This document shows positions 22,901-33,417 of a stretch of 64,000 nt of DNA, piece by piece. Source of the DNA: Brachionus plicatilis (taxonomy: Eukaryota; Rotifera; Eurotatoria; Ploima; Brachionidae). A model generated the notes under the pieces. That model did no database searches. It worked only from the letters and a program-made list of their open reading frames with translations, and was not told where the DNA came from. Location of the stretch: NCBI GenBank assembly GCA_010279815.1, contig QEOQ01000389.1, positions 174,651-238,650 of the forward strand. Reading direction: 5' to 3'. The position numbers were made by a program, and so were the translations under genes. Positions within the stretch are counted from its first letter, which is position 1, and every line of letters starts with the position of its first letter.

Positions 22901-25900
22901 TCCTAATTTTTTTCCAAAAGAAACAGTATGTGAACAGACTTGTCATGAGCACGCCATCTGCACTACATTCGACACAAATGAACCATGCTGCAAATGCAAA
23001 TTGGACTACATGGGCAACGGTGCCAATTGTCTGGAAAGAGATAAATCAGTAATTGTAAGGGGACGCGTTGAAGGAAATTTAAACAACGTAGATTTTGCCG
23101 ATCTACAAATCTACGCCTATGTTCATACTCAACCATCAGATGCCCGAAACTACATCGCTCTGGGTCAGGTGCCTTTATCGCTAGGGTCCAAACTGAGCCA
23201 AATTTTGCCTCTAGTTTCACCTATTCATTGGCTTTTTGCTGGCGACTTAAACCTCAACTCTCTGAATGGATTTGCATTGACAGGCGCAGTTTTCACTCGT
23301 CAATCTGATGCCACTTATTTCGACGAAAACGGCGAAATAATCGGCACACTCTTCATCAAACAAAATTTCACAGGCTTTAGCCACAGTGGCGAAGAAATCT
23401 ATGTTGAGACTTTTGTCGAAGGAAATTTGCCCCAGTTGAACGAACACGAACAGGTAATCTATCTGGACTATGGTCAAGAATACCACTACAGCTCTCAGCC
23501 AGAAAATAGCGACACCCATAAGGAAATAACATCAAGAGGCTCTCTAAATTACAAGCTCACTTCAGTCAATGGTACCAAGGCTCTCAAGAACCATCGAATA
23601 GAACATTATGAAAGAATTAACTTCAAGGTGTGCAAAGGCGCTCACGAAGAAACCCTGCTGACAGGTTCAGCGTCCACTAAAGTGTCCACCAAACGCTTGA
23701 CTATTTCTTACACTCAAAGCGAAGGACAAGTCAGATTTTCGTCAAGAAATTTCATTAAACCATTTGATGATCCAGTCCAAGATGCCTGTGATCTGAACGA
23801 TTGCAGTTTGTTTGCTGAATGCATCAACGACTCCGAGTCTGAGAACGGATACTATTGTCAATGCAAGCCTGGCTTTGACGGAGAGGGTACTGAGTGCGCT
23901 GATATTGATGAATGCAAAGAAGGAACTACCTATTGCTCGGACACGGCCCAATGTGTCAACTTGCTTGGCTACTACCAATGCAAATGCCTGCCACCAAGGA
24001 TTGGTGATGGAAGAGTCTGTGAACTGCCTGGACAGCCTGAAAATTTTTGCTCAAAATGTCATCAAAATGCTAGATGCGCTGTGAACGAGGATGGATCTGA
24101 ATTTTGTGAGTGCAATCATGGATTCAGCGGCAATGGGTTCGAATGTAGACCAGATGAGCCAAGCGATGCTAGAAACACCACAGATATTCCTTTTTATCCG
24201 GAAACAAGTACCCATAGAAAATTACTACATGGTGAACGCTGCGAGGAATGCAGTGTCTATGCCACTTGTGAACTGCAACACGAAACCAATGGAGAATGTT
24301 GTGTTTGCTTGGAAGGCTATGTGGGAAATGGCAAATACTGCATGCCAGAATCGAACCCTGTGTTGGTCCAAGGAAAAATATCAGCGCGGCTTAACAATCA
24401 AAATTTAGAGGAACTGGAACTAAATTCTTATGTTTTAACTCATTCTTCTGATTCAAGAAACTTTATGGCCATTGGCAAAATTGCGCCAAATCTAGGCGGC
24501 TCATTTCAGCTACTAATCGCTTTGTCCAGTCCCATAAATTGGCTGTTCGCTGGCAAAAATGGTCTTGACCAAAATATTGAAATCAAAAATGGCTTTCAGC
24601 TCACTGGTGGCCAATTTTCTCGAGTTTGTATCCTTAACTTTTTGAACGAGTTCTCTCAGCAAACAAGCTCTGTCACAATCAGACAAGAATTTTATGGCAT
24701 TAATGAAGATGGCAGAACTATAAATGTTCACACAGAAATAGACGGAGATGTTCCAGACATTGATCCAGATGCTCAAATAGTCTATAAAGATTTTAAACAA
24801 GAATATTCGCATGTTAGCCAAGGATTTGTGAGAAGCTTTGGTCAACTCGACTACCAAGTGACAACAATTCAAAATTCGCAGTCTTTTAGCTCGTACAAAA
24901 TTTACTACAATGATGACATTACATTTTCCGAGTGTCCACACCGGACAGACCATGCTAGTTCAACAGTGAGGGTAAACTCTAAACGAGCCTATGTCAAATA
25001 CACCAAAGGAGACAATTTGGTACGATTTACTTCAGCTAATTTCATGTATCCCAAAGATGCGACTGATGATGCATGCGAGACCAATTCGTGCAGCATCTAC
25101 GCAGAATGTGTCACTGACTTGGACGCCCCAGACAATTATACATGTGTATGCAAAGTTGGTTTCGAAGGCGATGGAATTAACTGCTATGATGTGGATGAAT
25201 GTGAAACTGGCGAGTCTGATTGTGATCTAAATGCAGTGTGCTACAACTTGGTGGGACACTACGAGTGTTTGTGTAGGTCACCGTATAAAGGAAGTGGCAA
25301 AAAGTGTGTGTACGATTTGGACTGTAGGATGTGCGACTCGAACGCCAATTGCGTTGAATCGGACAGTCTAAAGCAATGTGTATGCAAGGAAGGCTTTGTG
25401 GGAGATGGTTTTGAGTGCAAGCCGGACGCTGGTTGCGTTTGTCCGGAAAATTCCTATTGTGTGGCTAATTATCAAACAGGCAAACAAGAGTGTAGATGTA
25501 AGCCCGGTTTTGTTGAAGATTTTACCAAGCGGTGTGTTCCGCTGCCTTGTAACGAGTTCTCCAATTGTAATGAGAACGCCAGATGCGAAGTCAGTTCACA
25601 GGGTGTCTATGAATGCAGGTGTTTGCCGGGATTTTTTGGCGATGGCTTCATGTGCACCACTCAAACTTGTGACGTATTGAACAATTGTCACCAAAGTGCC
25701 ATGTGCATACCTGATGTTATAACTCTTCAGTATAGATGTGTTTGCTCAAATGGATATATTGGAAATGGCTATGAGTGCGTCAAGGACATACAGTCGTGCA
25801 ATGTGATGCAAAATTGTCACCAAAACGCTGAGTGCTTGCTTGATGAGAGAAATAATCGACATTTCTGCAAATGTAAGCCTGGATTTAGTGGAGATGGGTT

Positions 25901-28900
25901 TGAATGTAGCGCAATAAGTAAGTTTTTCTCTTAATTCATGAAAAAATTATCTAAATTTTTATCAATATTATTCTTTGCTGATTCTTTAGCTGATATTTTA
26001 AGATTAAAATTAAGAAATTTTATTTTATGTTATTTTTTACTATTTTTATGGTGTAATAATATTATGACTCATTTTTCAATTTTTCAAGGTCTTGTCAAAA
26101 ATTAAAAAATAATTATTAAATATCAAAAAAAAACGGAGTGTCTATTGACACAAAGTATTACAACAAAATAATTTATTGAAACACAATGATTCTAAAATTA
26201 TGTTTAGTTAAAATTTAAAATATTCCGTAAAAATTTGTTTATTAGCAAAGTTGGTAAAAAGTAAATTTTTGACTTTTCACCAATTTCTGTTTATTAATAT
26301 AATAATAAATTGTCCCTTTTCTTTTCTAGTGGACAATAGGGCAGGAGCTCATCTCCTTTTTCAGTACCTTTTTGAGCAATGACTCGGATCTGAGACAGAA
26401 GTTACTGGATAGACTTGATCATCTACTCTGCAATTATTACTCAGTCGAAAACAGTGAAACTTTTTGACCTATTGACAACCGAAGCTTAAAAATAATCTCT
26501 AATATAAAGAAAAATTAAGAAAAAGAAAAAAATTAATCTTTTTTTGTTCTTTTGTTTTGAGGTTGATCTTGAATTGATTTCGGCTTGTTTTTTGATCCAG
26601 TGGGTCTTCCTCTTTTCTTTTTTGGAATCTCGGACTGAGCTGAATTTTCATTTGAATTGTTTTCAACTTCAATTTCATTTTGAATTTCCATTTCTGCTTC
26701 TTGAGCCTCAATTTCTTCCACCACATCAACTTGACTCAAAATTGAATTTACAAGAGCCTCTGGTAATTTCTTTTGATTTCGCACGTAATCTCTTATTTGT
26801 AACTCGGTTGGTTGAATCATTAAAGCTTTTTTTGTTGTTACTGGTTTATCGCGTTTCCTATTTTCAACCAAAGGAACATCTTTTGCGTTTCTATGCCATT
26901 CCAATCCTCGATAACGACAAGCAAGAATCAAAATGTGTTTGCAAATATTATTTTTTCTCCAATATGGGCATGTGCATTCACTTTGAGACCATTCTAAATG
27001 AATAGTAGTCATCCAGATTTTTCGAGCTTGATTTCGCCATTCGTGAAATCAGAAGATTAGATATAATTGTCAAAAAAAGTATTCTTAAGTTAGTTTGATT
27101 TTCATCATCAGTAATGAGCTAATAAAAGATTTTTATATTTGTCAATTAGATATTAAATTGAATTATTTTGATACAAAAAAAAATAATTAGATACTGTAAA
27201 AAAAAATAATATTTTATTAATATTAAATTAATATTTTATTAGATACAATAAAAAAAAATTGGATACTAAAATTAGATACATAAATAAAAAAAATTAGATA
27301 GCTTGGAAAATATAAGCCTTTTTATATTAGAAAAATATTTCTCTTTAAGTAAGAATGCACACACTTTCTGTACTTTTTTCCCTTGATGCACTTTTTCTCT
27401 TAAAATAAAAAAATTAATTAAATTAATTGACAAAAAATATAACTTCATATTTACCCCAATCCCTAAATCAGTACTCTGTTTCAGGTTCTTAGATATAACA
27501 TATAGAAATATAAAATCAAAAAGCGCATAAAGTGCAAAAAAAGAAAGGGTCTAAAGAATAAATCTACCAGAAAGTACAAAAAGAACAGAAAATATATGCT
27601 TTCTTTTTTTAACCAAGTAGATATAATGTCTTTTTAAAAAGTGAAGAAAGTATAACTCTAGTTTTTTTTTTTTCATGGTCAAAAGAAGCCTTTTTAATGT
27701 TGAAAGGGATTTAAACATGCGTCCCATACTGCAGAGATATTTTTAAGATTTTTTCTTCCACAGCGGGTTTTTTGCCAGCTTCTATGACTTGCCCACAAAC
27801 CATTAGGACAACTCTGTTTATTAGGGCCTTGTGAAATTAAAATACAAATTGAACAAAACTTTTTCCTTTTTATGATGGATTAAAATTAAAGTTAATAAAA
27901 AATAATACAACATAATACAACATAATTTGAAGCAACTTTTTATTTGTATTAAACTTTATTTTAAATCATCAATAAAGGAAGAATTTTGTTTAATTTGCAT
28001 TTAAATTTCACAATAGCCTTCAATAGATATATTTAAAATTTTAAATTTTAACTTATCATAGTTTTATAAAAGTGTGTCGATAGAGCCAGTCAAAAAAAAA
28101 AAAACTATTTTAAAAAAATTAAATTAATTAAAAGATTCATGTCGAAACCGTCCACCTCATGAAATTTGCGATCCAAATGCAGATTGTGTGTACGATTTCA
28201 AAGCTAATGATTACATTTGCAAATGTCGAAGTGGTTTTGAGGGAAATGGTCTACGCGGAAAATGCTACATTGATGAGTCGTTTGGTTTATACCTTGTTTA
28301 TGCCCAAGGCTCATCTTTACACAGACTATCATTTAGACAGGATGAAGAAAAATCAACTCCGATTAAAAACCGAATTGTTTACATCCCAGGCCAAACAGCA
28401 GTTGGAGTAGCTTATGACTGCCACGAGCAACACATCTACTGGACCGATGTGAGTGGCAAAGTGATCAACAGAATAAGATTAGATGGTTCTAATTATTCTG
28501 TTGTTTTGCAAAATGTAAAATCCGCTGAAGGCTTGGCAATTGATTGGATAAGTAGAAATCTCTATTTTACCGACTCGGAGACAAAAACCATTGAAGTGGT
28601 ATCCTTAGACGGACGATTTAGAAAAGTTTTGATCAGATCCCATTTGAATAATCCGAGAGGAATTGCTGTTGATCCGATTGATGGATACATATTTTGGACT
28701 GATTGGAATAGAAATAGTCCAAAAATAGAACGGTCTAACATGGATGGAACTCATCGCAAAGTGATTGTCAGCAATGATTTAGGTGTGCCAAACGGTCTCT
28801 ATTTTGATCAAAAAAGACAAGAAATTTGCTGGGGCGATGCTAAAACAAAAAAAATTGAATGCGTCGAAAAAGATGGTTCGAACAGACGAATTGTCACCCA

Positions 28901-29261
28901 GATAAATACAATTTATCCATTTGACTTGACCGAAGTAAGATCAAATATTTACTGGTCAGATTGGTCAAAGTAAGAATAAATTTAAAAATAAAAAATACTA
29001 ACTTTTTTTTTTAGAAAAGAAATTCAGAATGTAGATAAAGATGGAAATGTTGGAATGCCAATGAAACTGGCACCGGGTGGAAATGGAAGAGTCTATGGTG
29101 TTGTAGCTGTTAAAAATTCGTGTCAAAAAGGCACCAATGCTTGCGATAGAACCAACGGTGGTTGTAATCAATTGTGCTTGCCACGTCCAGATCATACACG
29201 CCAATGTGCTTGTTCAGATGACTCAAATTTAGAATGTTTAAAAAGTTTAACAAATAATTAG
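19995..29261 (+). CDS. Nidogen-like secreted basement-membrane glycoprotein with two G2F domains
   Basis: Exons 19995-20049, 22927-25917, 28135-28969 and 29015-29261 join in phase to encode 1375 residues. Order: signal peptide MNLILFVILWIGITRANT; an EGF domain (about 20-54, with the CCKC variant typical just before nidogen G2); a G2F beta-barrel (about 60-300, ending of first half SPIHWLFAG); four EGFs, one calcium-binding (DIDEC); a second G2F (about 493-730, SSPINWLFAG); eight EGFs, one calcium-binding (DVDEC); a six-bladed YWTD propeller (IYWTD, LYFTD, IFWTD, ICWGD, IYWSD; about 1060-1330); a final EGF. Nidogens link laminin and collagen IV/perlecan outside the cell. No NIDO domain and no thyroglobulin repeat was found. 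Donors are GTAAGA, GTAAGT and GTAAGA. The 2.2-kb third intron carries transposon debris. The YWTD, C-terminal EGF and G2F domains make the family call safe; the orthology is less so. Confidence 0.9.
20050..21162 (+). other. Intron of the nidogen-like gene, no element seen
   Basis: AT-rich intron sequence following the GTAAGA donor at 20050. Nothing recognisable before the foldback element at 21163. Confidence 0.6.
21163..21507. mobile_element. Foldback element with about 145-bp arms
   Basis: The left arm 21163-21307 and right arm 21361-21507 are near-perfect reverse complements, with a roughly 50-bp spacer. For example, AGAAAAGGATCTGCAAAAAC on the left pairs with GTTTTTGCAGATCCTTTTCT on the right. 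The overlapping short ORFs on both strands here are a by-product of the palindrome. It lies immediately left of the Tc1/mariner relic. Confidence 0.7.
21522..22262 (+). mobile_element. Degenerate Tc1/mariner element with transposase C-terminal remnant
   Basis: Inverted repeats of about 90-100 bp lie at 21522-21615 and 22155-22262 (ACATCAAATGTAGGATG left, CATCCTACATTTGATGAAAT right). Between them the plus strand at about 21649-21690 reads RAPPRSPNLKPI, stop, MV. This is a decayed version of the SPDLNPIENxW motif that holds the second catalytic aspartate region of Tc1/mariner transposases. Further codons (YEFQRSFTS, KCIRYINRLKKGK) resemble the transposase C-terminus. Stops and a deleted N-terminal half make it inactive. 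A hairpin with AATAAATAAATA at 22006-22050 lies inside. Confidence 0.6.
22006..22050 (+). repeat. Hairpin plus AATAAATAAATA tail
   Basis: CGCCTTTAAGGCG, a perfect short palindrome, is followed by TTCATTGAAAATAAATAAATA. It has the layout of the LINE 3' ends in this window, but it sits inside the Tc1/mariner relic, so it is either a nested insertion or a coincidence. Confidence 0.3.
26330..26490 (+). repeat. Copy of the dispersed repeat family
   Basis: A GC-richer block similar to the reverse strand of 14930-15040, and more weakly to 44575-44660 on the plus strand. It is open for 46 codons after a TTTTCTAG acceptor-like string (WTIGQELISFFSTFLSNDSD...). The similarity to two other non-genic sites shows that it is repeat sequence, not a host exon. 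Confidence 0.5.
26533..27012 (-). pseudogene. SWIM zinc-finger C-terminal part of a MULE-type transposase
   Basis: This 159-residue ORF has a SWIM motif near its start: CTCPYWRKNNICKH, giving CxC...CxH. An acidic stretch follows, then an AT-hook-like KKKRGRPTGSKNKPK near the end. SWIM domains just C-terminal to the DDE core are typical of Mutator-like transposases, and the RGRP tail suits DNA binding. The frame continues five codons upstream (HEWRNQARKIW) to a stop, so the DDE core is missing. It lies antisense inside a nidogen intron. A domesticated small DNA-binding gene is possible, since the frame is intact, but a 3'-end transposon fragment is more likely. Confidence 0.6.
27186..27300. 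repeat. Irregular array of TTAGATAC words
   Basis: TTAGATAC or a close variant occurs several times (near 27187, 27239, 27270, 27281 and 27294) between A-rich runs. It looks like decayed short tandem repeats, with no function evident. Confidence 0.3.
27690..27860 (-). pseudogene. Cys-rich coding-like fragment, probable transposon relic
   Basis: The minus strand stays open through KKFCSICILISQGPNK, QSCPNGLWASHRSWQKTRCG and RKNLKNISAVWDACLNPFQH before a stop. Composition is GC-richer than the flanks. CxxC and further Cys/His/Trp spacing suggests a small zinc-binding domain. It lies upstream, in minus-strand order, of the SWIM ORF at 26533-27012 and may derive from the same transposon. The family is not recognised. 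Confidence 0.3.
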
Positions 29262-30212
29262 ATTATCTTTTATTAGACAGTTTTTTTAGATTAGTATGAT
29301 TGAAATTTTTTAATGCATTACGAGTTTGGTACAAGGTAGATAGATTACTTTACTACCATTTTACTATCCATTAAAAAGGTGGAATTTTCAAAAATCATTT
29401 TTTAAAACTTTAATTATTGTATTTTACATTGAAATGTTGTTTATTCATTTAAATAAATTTTTGTTCTGGATAGTTTTATAAAATTATTCCAAAATATTTT
29501 GATTGCTTGATTATTTTAATTCCTCAAATTTTTTAAATAAATCTAACTACTTTTAAATATCAAAAAAAAAGCATCTTCATATATTTAAATAACTTACACA
29601 AGGCTTTTAAAAGTACTTTTTCTTAAATCAAAATAGATTTTAAAAAGATACACTTGAATTAAAAAAATTAATTGTTTTTAAACTAATTTATTTTAAAAGA
29701 ATACTCATTCAACTTAAACCACCGGTCTAACAAATAATTAAATTTGTTATTACACAGATAAAAATAAAAAATTATATTAAAAGATTATTTTTATCAAAAT
29801 TTAATTATATTTATTCTGTATTTTCAATTATAATTTAGTTCTAGACAATATAAAAAAAGATCAAAATTAGTCTTTTACCAAATTGGCCCACAAAAAAAAT
29901 CTTTAACACCCAAAAACTCAAGGGTTCATTACGACTATTTGGGATATTTTTTTTGCTTTTTTCTCAATATAATAAATTTATTTTTTGCATCAAATCTAAA
30001 ATTTAAAAGATGATATTATTAATTCATTTTTTTTTTAATAAAAAAAAATATATATGTTAAGGCTTAAGAGGGTTTTTTTGAACCCACCTTAAATATTTTC
30101 TTTTTTTTGTAAAATAAATAGAAGATGAAGCTAAATAAGCTTTAAATTTTAAATTTTAATCTATTTAGCAATAATTTTTATTTAAAATTGCACTTTTTTA
30201 AACCCTGTCGCG
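29262..30212. other. 3' flank of the nidogen-like gene
   Basis: AT-rich. It presumably begins with the 3' UTR; no single polyadenylation signal stands out among many AATAAA-like words. A GGGTT(T5)GAACCC hairpin lies near 30070. Confidence 0.4.
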
Positions 30213-30362
30213 ATGAAAGCTGCCTTTCAAACCCTTAAATTTCTTAGAAATGTGGATGATACCCAATTAATAGTCTTTGATGATGATGATGATGATTATA
30301 AAGATTATGAGGAAAATGATGACTTTGATAATGATTTAGAAAATGAAATGAAAAACAAATAA
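30213..30362 (+). CDS. Small acidic ORF, 49 residues
   Basis: ATG at 30213 to TAA at 30360-30362 encodes MKAAFQTLKFLRNVDDTQLI followed by an Asp/Glu-rich tail (DDDDDDYKDYEENDDFDNDL...). It is too short for confident assignment. Acidic N-termini of this sort occur in piggyBac-type transposases, but no catalytic part follows, so this could be a transposon leftover or chance. Confidence 0.2.
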   Translation: MKAAFQTLKFLRNVDDTQLIVFDDDDDDYKDYEENDDFDNDLENEMKNK

Positions 30363-30521
30363 TCAATCTAATGCTTGATTATTTCATGGGTGTAATATTA
30401 ATCTTCAATCAGTCAACTCTTGTTTTTTTTCCTTTCTTTATATCAAACCAAAGACAAAAAATTTTAACTTTTGCTTTATTTTCATTAATTTTATTTTAAT
30501 TTTTATTTTTGAATATAATTT

Positions 30522-30584
30522 TTTCTGAAGAAGCATTGGCTCGATCAGAATTCTTAACAAATAGATAATAATAATAATAATAAT
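30522..30584 (+). repeat. LINE 3' end: hairpin plus (TAA)n tail
   Basis: CTGAAGAAGCATTGGCTCG, a GAAGCATTGGCTC-type hairpin arm, is followed by ATCAGAATTCTTAACAAATAGA and six TAA repeats. The CTGAAGRAGC...GCTCG core matches the 3' end of the LINE at 41936-42460 and the other tails in the window. Confidence 0.5.
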
Positions 30585-31463
30585 GACTTAAAATGGATCA
30601 TAGACTTTTTAAGCAACTGTTAATCAAAATTGAAAGTAATGAGCATATATTTTTGACTAAAAGATTTTAATTTTCTAAAAGTTTTAGTCATATATATCAA
30701 ATAATATAATATATCAAATGCATGGAATTAATTTATTTTAGACAAGTCTTATTCTATGTTTGATCTGATAGAAACGTTCCTAAACGCTGGTTTAATCAGT
30801 TTTTAATTGAACAAGTGGATGTTGAGATAGAAGAACATGACTATCTTTTTTTTCTCTAGGATTTTATCATCCATGAGATGTGAATGGCCGAATAGTCGCC
30901 ATTGAGCCTCATACATGTCGTCGCTGATCGGTTTGAAGGTCTGCAGAAAGGTCAAATTTTTATCAGAATTTAAAAAAGATTATATTATGCCAAATTTAAA
31001 AATAAAATCGTAACTTTAATTTTGAATTTTTAAAAAATTCTTAATCTTGAGACTTGAGCATTTGACTGATTTGAAAATTTTAATGAAAAAATTCTAAGCT
31101 TTCAGTTAAGACTAATGTAAGATCAGCTCAGTTTGTACATTTTAATCACAAAAGGAATAAAAATAAAAAAAAAATTTTTTTAATTTTTTTTATTCAAAAT
31201 TCCATTTTTAAAAAAGTCTTGAAGGCATTAAAAAGTGATTAATACATTTGATCGCATAATACACAATGATTTGTTCAAAAAGAAAATTTGGTCGTTGTTT
31301 TCACATTTTGACTTGATTTTTTTCTACTTTTTCTTGTTGATCATCCAAATTTAAAAAATTTTACAAAAAAAAATAACAAATTTTTTGAAAAATTGACTAG
31401 GCAAAAAACAGTAAAAAAAAAAAAAACGAAATGCAAAGAGAGAAAATTAGGAAAAATTTACAA

Positions 31464-31526
31464 ATAAAAAGAAAGGAGAAGAAAGAAAGAAAAAAAGAAA
31501 GAAAGGAAGGAAGAAATAAAGAAAGA
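31464..31526 (+). repeat. Purine-rich GAAA/GGAA microsatellite
   Basis: Imperfect repeats of GAAAGAAA and GGAAGGAAG on the plus strand without interruption by pyrimidines except single T residues. Confidence 0.7.
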
Positions 31527-32361
31527 TCAGTTTACATTTAAAATCAGGAATCATATCAGATTGAGATAAAGTAAACACAACCGTATCACACACCAACCAA
31601 AAAATTTTTAAAAGTGGACCATTTCAAATAAAAAAAATTAATTTTTTTTTTTTTCTAAAAATTTTGTGTGATTTTTAATACATTTTAAAAAGTATCATGT
31701 TGTTTTCAAATTCTAATATTATTAAGTTTAAAATTGTAGAGGACTCGTAATTTTTGTAAACAAAAAAACTCAACTTGTGTCCATTTGATGCCGACGCATT
31801 GGCGTTCCATTCTTCTTGTTCATTCATAACACTGACTGCGCTCCATATACACAACAAACAAAATTCACATGAAACAAAAGAAAACAAGAATACATAATTT
31901 GAGTGCGATCAGTGTAAAAATAAAAAAGAAATAGTAAAAAATTCCATTTACATTTAAGAATTGAGTACACATCGAGAAAAGTGTAAATTTTTGGTTCAAG
32001 AGCGACCGGTTCTAAACAGAGTCAGAAACATATAATCGACTCGAGGGTTAGACCAACTCTTTTCTTGGAACAAAAAAAAGTCTAGAAATATAAATAAATA
32101 AATTTGTTTTAAACACTAGTTTAAGTCTTGATTCATTTATAAGTCAAATCGTCAAAAATTTACAGAGCTCTGCGACAGTACGTGAGCGTAAGGCGAGCAC
32201 ACACAATGGAAAAATCGAATTTTTGAGTTTAGAAAAATTACTAAAAAAAAGGTCTTAAAAATGATCCTATTCTGTTCAATTATAAACCGGGAATGGCAAA
32301 ATATGCTCCTCTGTTTTTACAATTGAAAAAATAGCCGTGAGCGCCGACCGGCCGGGACACC

Positions 32362-32457
32362 GGTTGATTGTGGCACACAAAAAATTGAGGTAATTTTTCT
32401 TTTTTTCCGCTTGCGCCTTTTACTATATACAATATAAGGCGCAAGCGGCAATCAACC
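32362..32457. repeat. GC-rich double hairpin
   Basis: CCGCTTGCGCCTT at 32407-32419 pairs perfectly with AAGGCGCAAGCGG at 32436-32448 across a 16-nt AT-rich loop. Immediately outside, CAATCAACC at 32449-32457 pairs with GGTTGATTG at 32362-32370. In otherwise AT-rich DNA this is a striking fold. It could be a structured RNA or a transposon end. Confidence 0.5.
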
Positions 32458-33417
32458 ACTGTCACGGCCACTCAGCTCTTGGTCTTTTGTTTTTATTTTT
32501 GTTTTTGCTTTTTTTTTTTGTGTTGTTTCTCTATTTACAGTGATTTATTTGATACAAAGCCGATTTATTGTATGTACAGAATCAACAAGTTGTTTGTTTG
32601 TGCAAATGAAAATTAAATTAAAAAATTTCATTCTTTAAATAAACGGTTGACGCGAACCAATTTGAGACGATCTGTGGAAAACTAGCTATTTGGGCCATAA
32701 CCGGAGCGTCGGACTCGATCCGCGCCATCTAATAACGGAATTTCTCATTTCACTCTAATTTTTTTTTTTTTGATTTTTTTCTTTTTTTTTCTTTTAGGCA
32801 GTGACAAAAATTTCTAATCAACATCTTTAATTACTAGAGGCACCCGTACACACTCAACTATTGACTTATTTTCATGTTTGACGTTTAGTGTTGATGATCA
32901 CTTGAAAACTGTGTTGGCATTCAAACCATTTGTGGCGTGATGTTGGCTTTGGTTGAACTGGTCGTTTGGGATGACCAACTGAACTGTTCGCATAGCTAGT
33001 CTAAATGACGGACTAGGCCTATTTGAGCTGTACAAATATTTGGATAATCAATAAATTTCATTTTATGTTCATTAATTGTACAATTAATTTTTATTTATTT
33101 CGAAATATTTACATAAATGAGATATTTTTTTTTCAAAATAAATGAATACCTTAAATAGACCCTTGACAAATTCTCTCAGCAATCAAGAATACAATTTGAA
33201 TAGAATTAGACGGGCGTCAAAAAGACGCTCATGGTGCTTCTAGTAACAAAAGCAAAATATTTCTCAAATTAAACAATAAAAAAGTCTTAACGAAAAAAGA
33301 TAACTAAAAAATGTCTCTTAGTAAACACCCCCCCCTGTTGTTTGTTTCCCGTTGACACTTATACACACTTAGTAATGGCAAACAAACTGTATTGATTCTT
33401 GTGCTATAAATCGGACT

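Larger units (their letters stand above)
25918..28134 (+). other. Third intron of the nidogen-like gene, filled with transposon debris
   Basis: Bounded by GTAAGT at 25918 and an AG at 28133-28134. It contains a plus-strand repeat copy (26330-26490), an antisense SWIM-domain ORF (26533-27012), an array of TTAGATAC words (27186-27300), and a Cys-rich coding-like fragment on the minus strand (27690-27860). It is far longer than the last intron of the gene (45 bp). Confidence 0.75.
30585..33417. other. Intergenic stretch between convergent nidogen-like and DCP2 genes
   Basis: No gene supported. It includes a purine-rich tract (31464-31526) and an unusually GC-rich zone, about 31770-33010, with a strong hairpin at 32407-32448. 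The nearer part, to about 33090, probably holds the DCP2 3' UTR. The GC-rich zone could hide a non-coding RNA or the regulatory region of an unseen transcript. Confidence 0.4.

Noticed and set aside
26330..26475. A 46-codon exon-like frame (WTIGQELISFFSTFLSNDSD...) after a TTTTCTAG acceptor
   Set aside because: Its nucleotide sequence recurs at 14930-15040 and 44575-44660 outside genes, and its phase does not fit the nidogen donor at 25918, so it is repeat sequence.
32280..32471. A 63-codon ORF over the GC-rich hairpin
   Set aside because: It arises from the inverted repeat, and Arg/Leu codons are mirrored across the stem. No protein signal.
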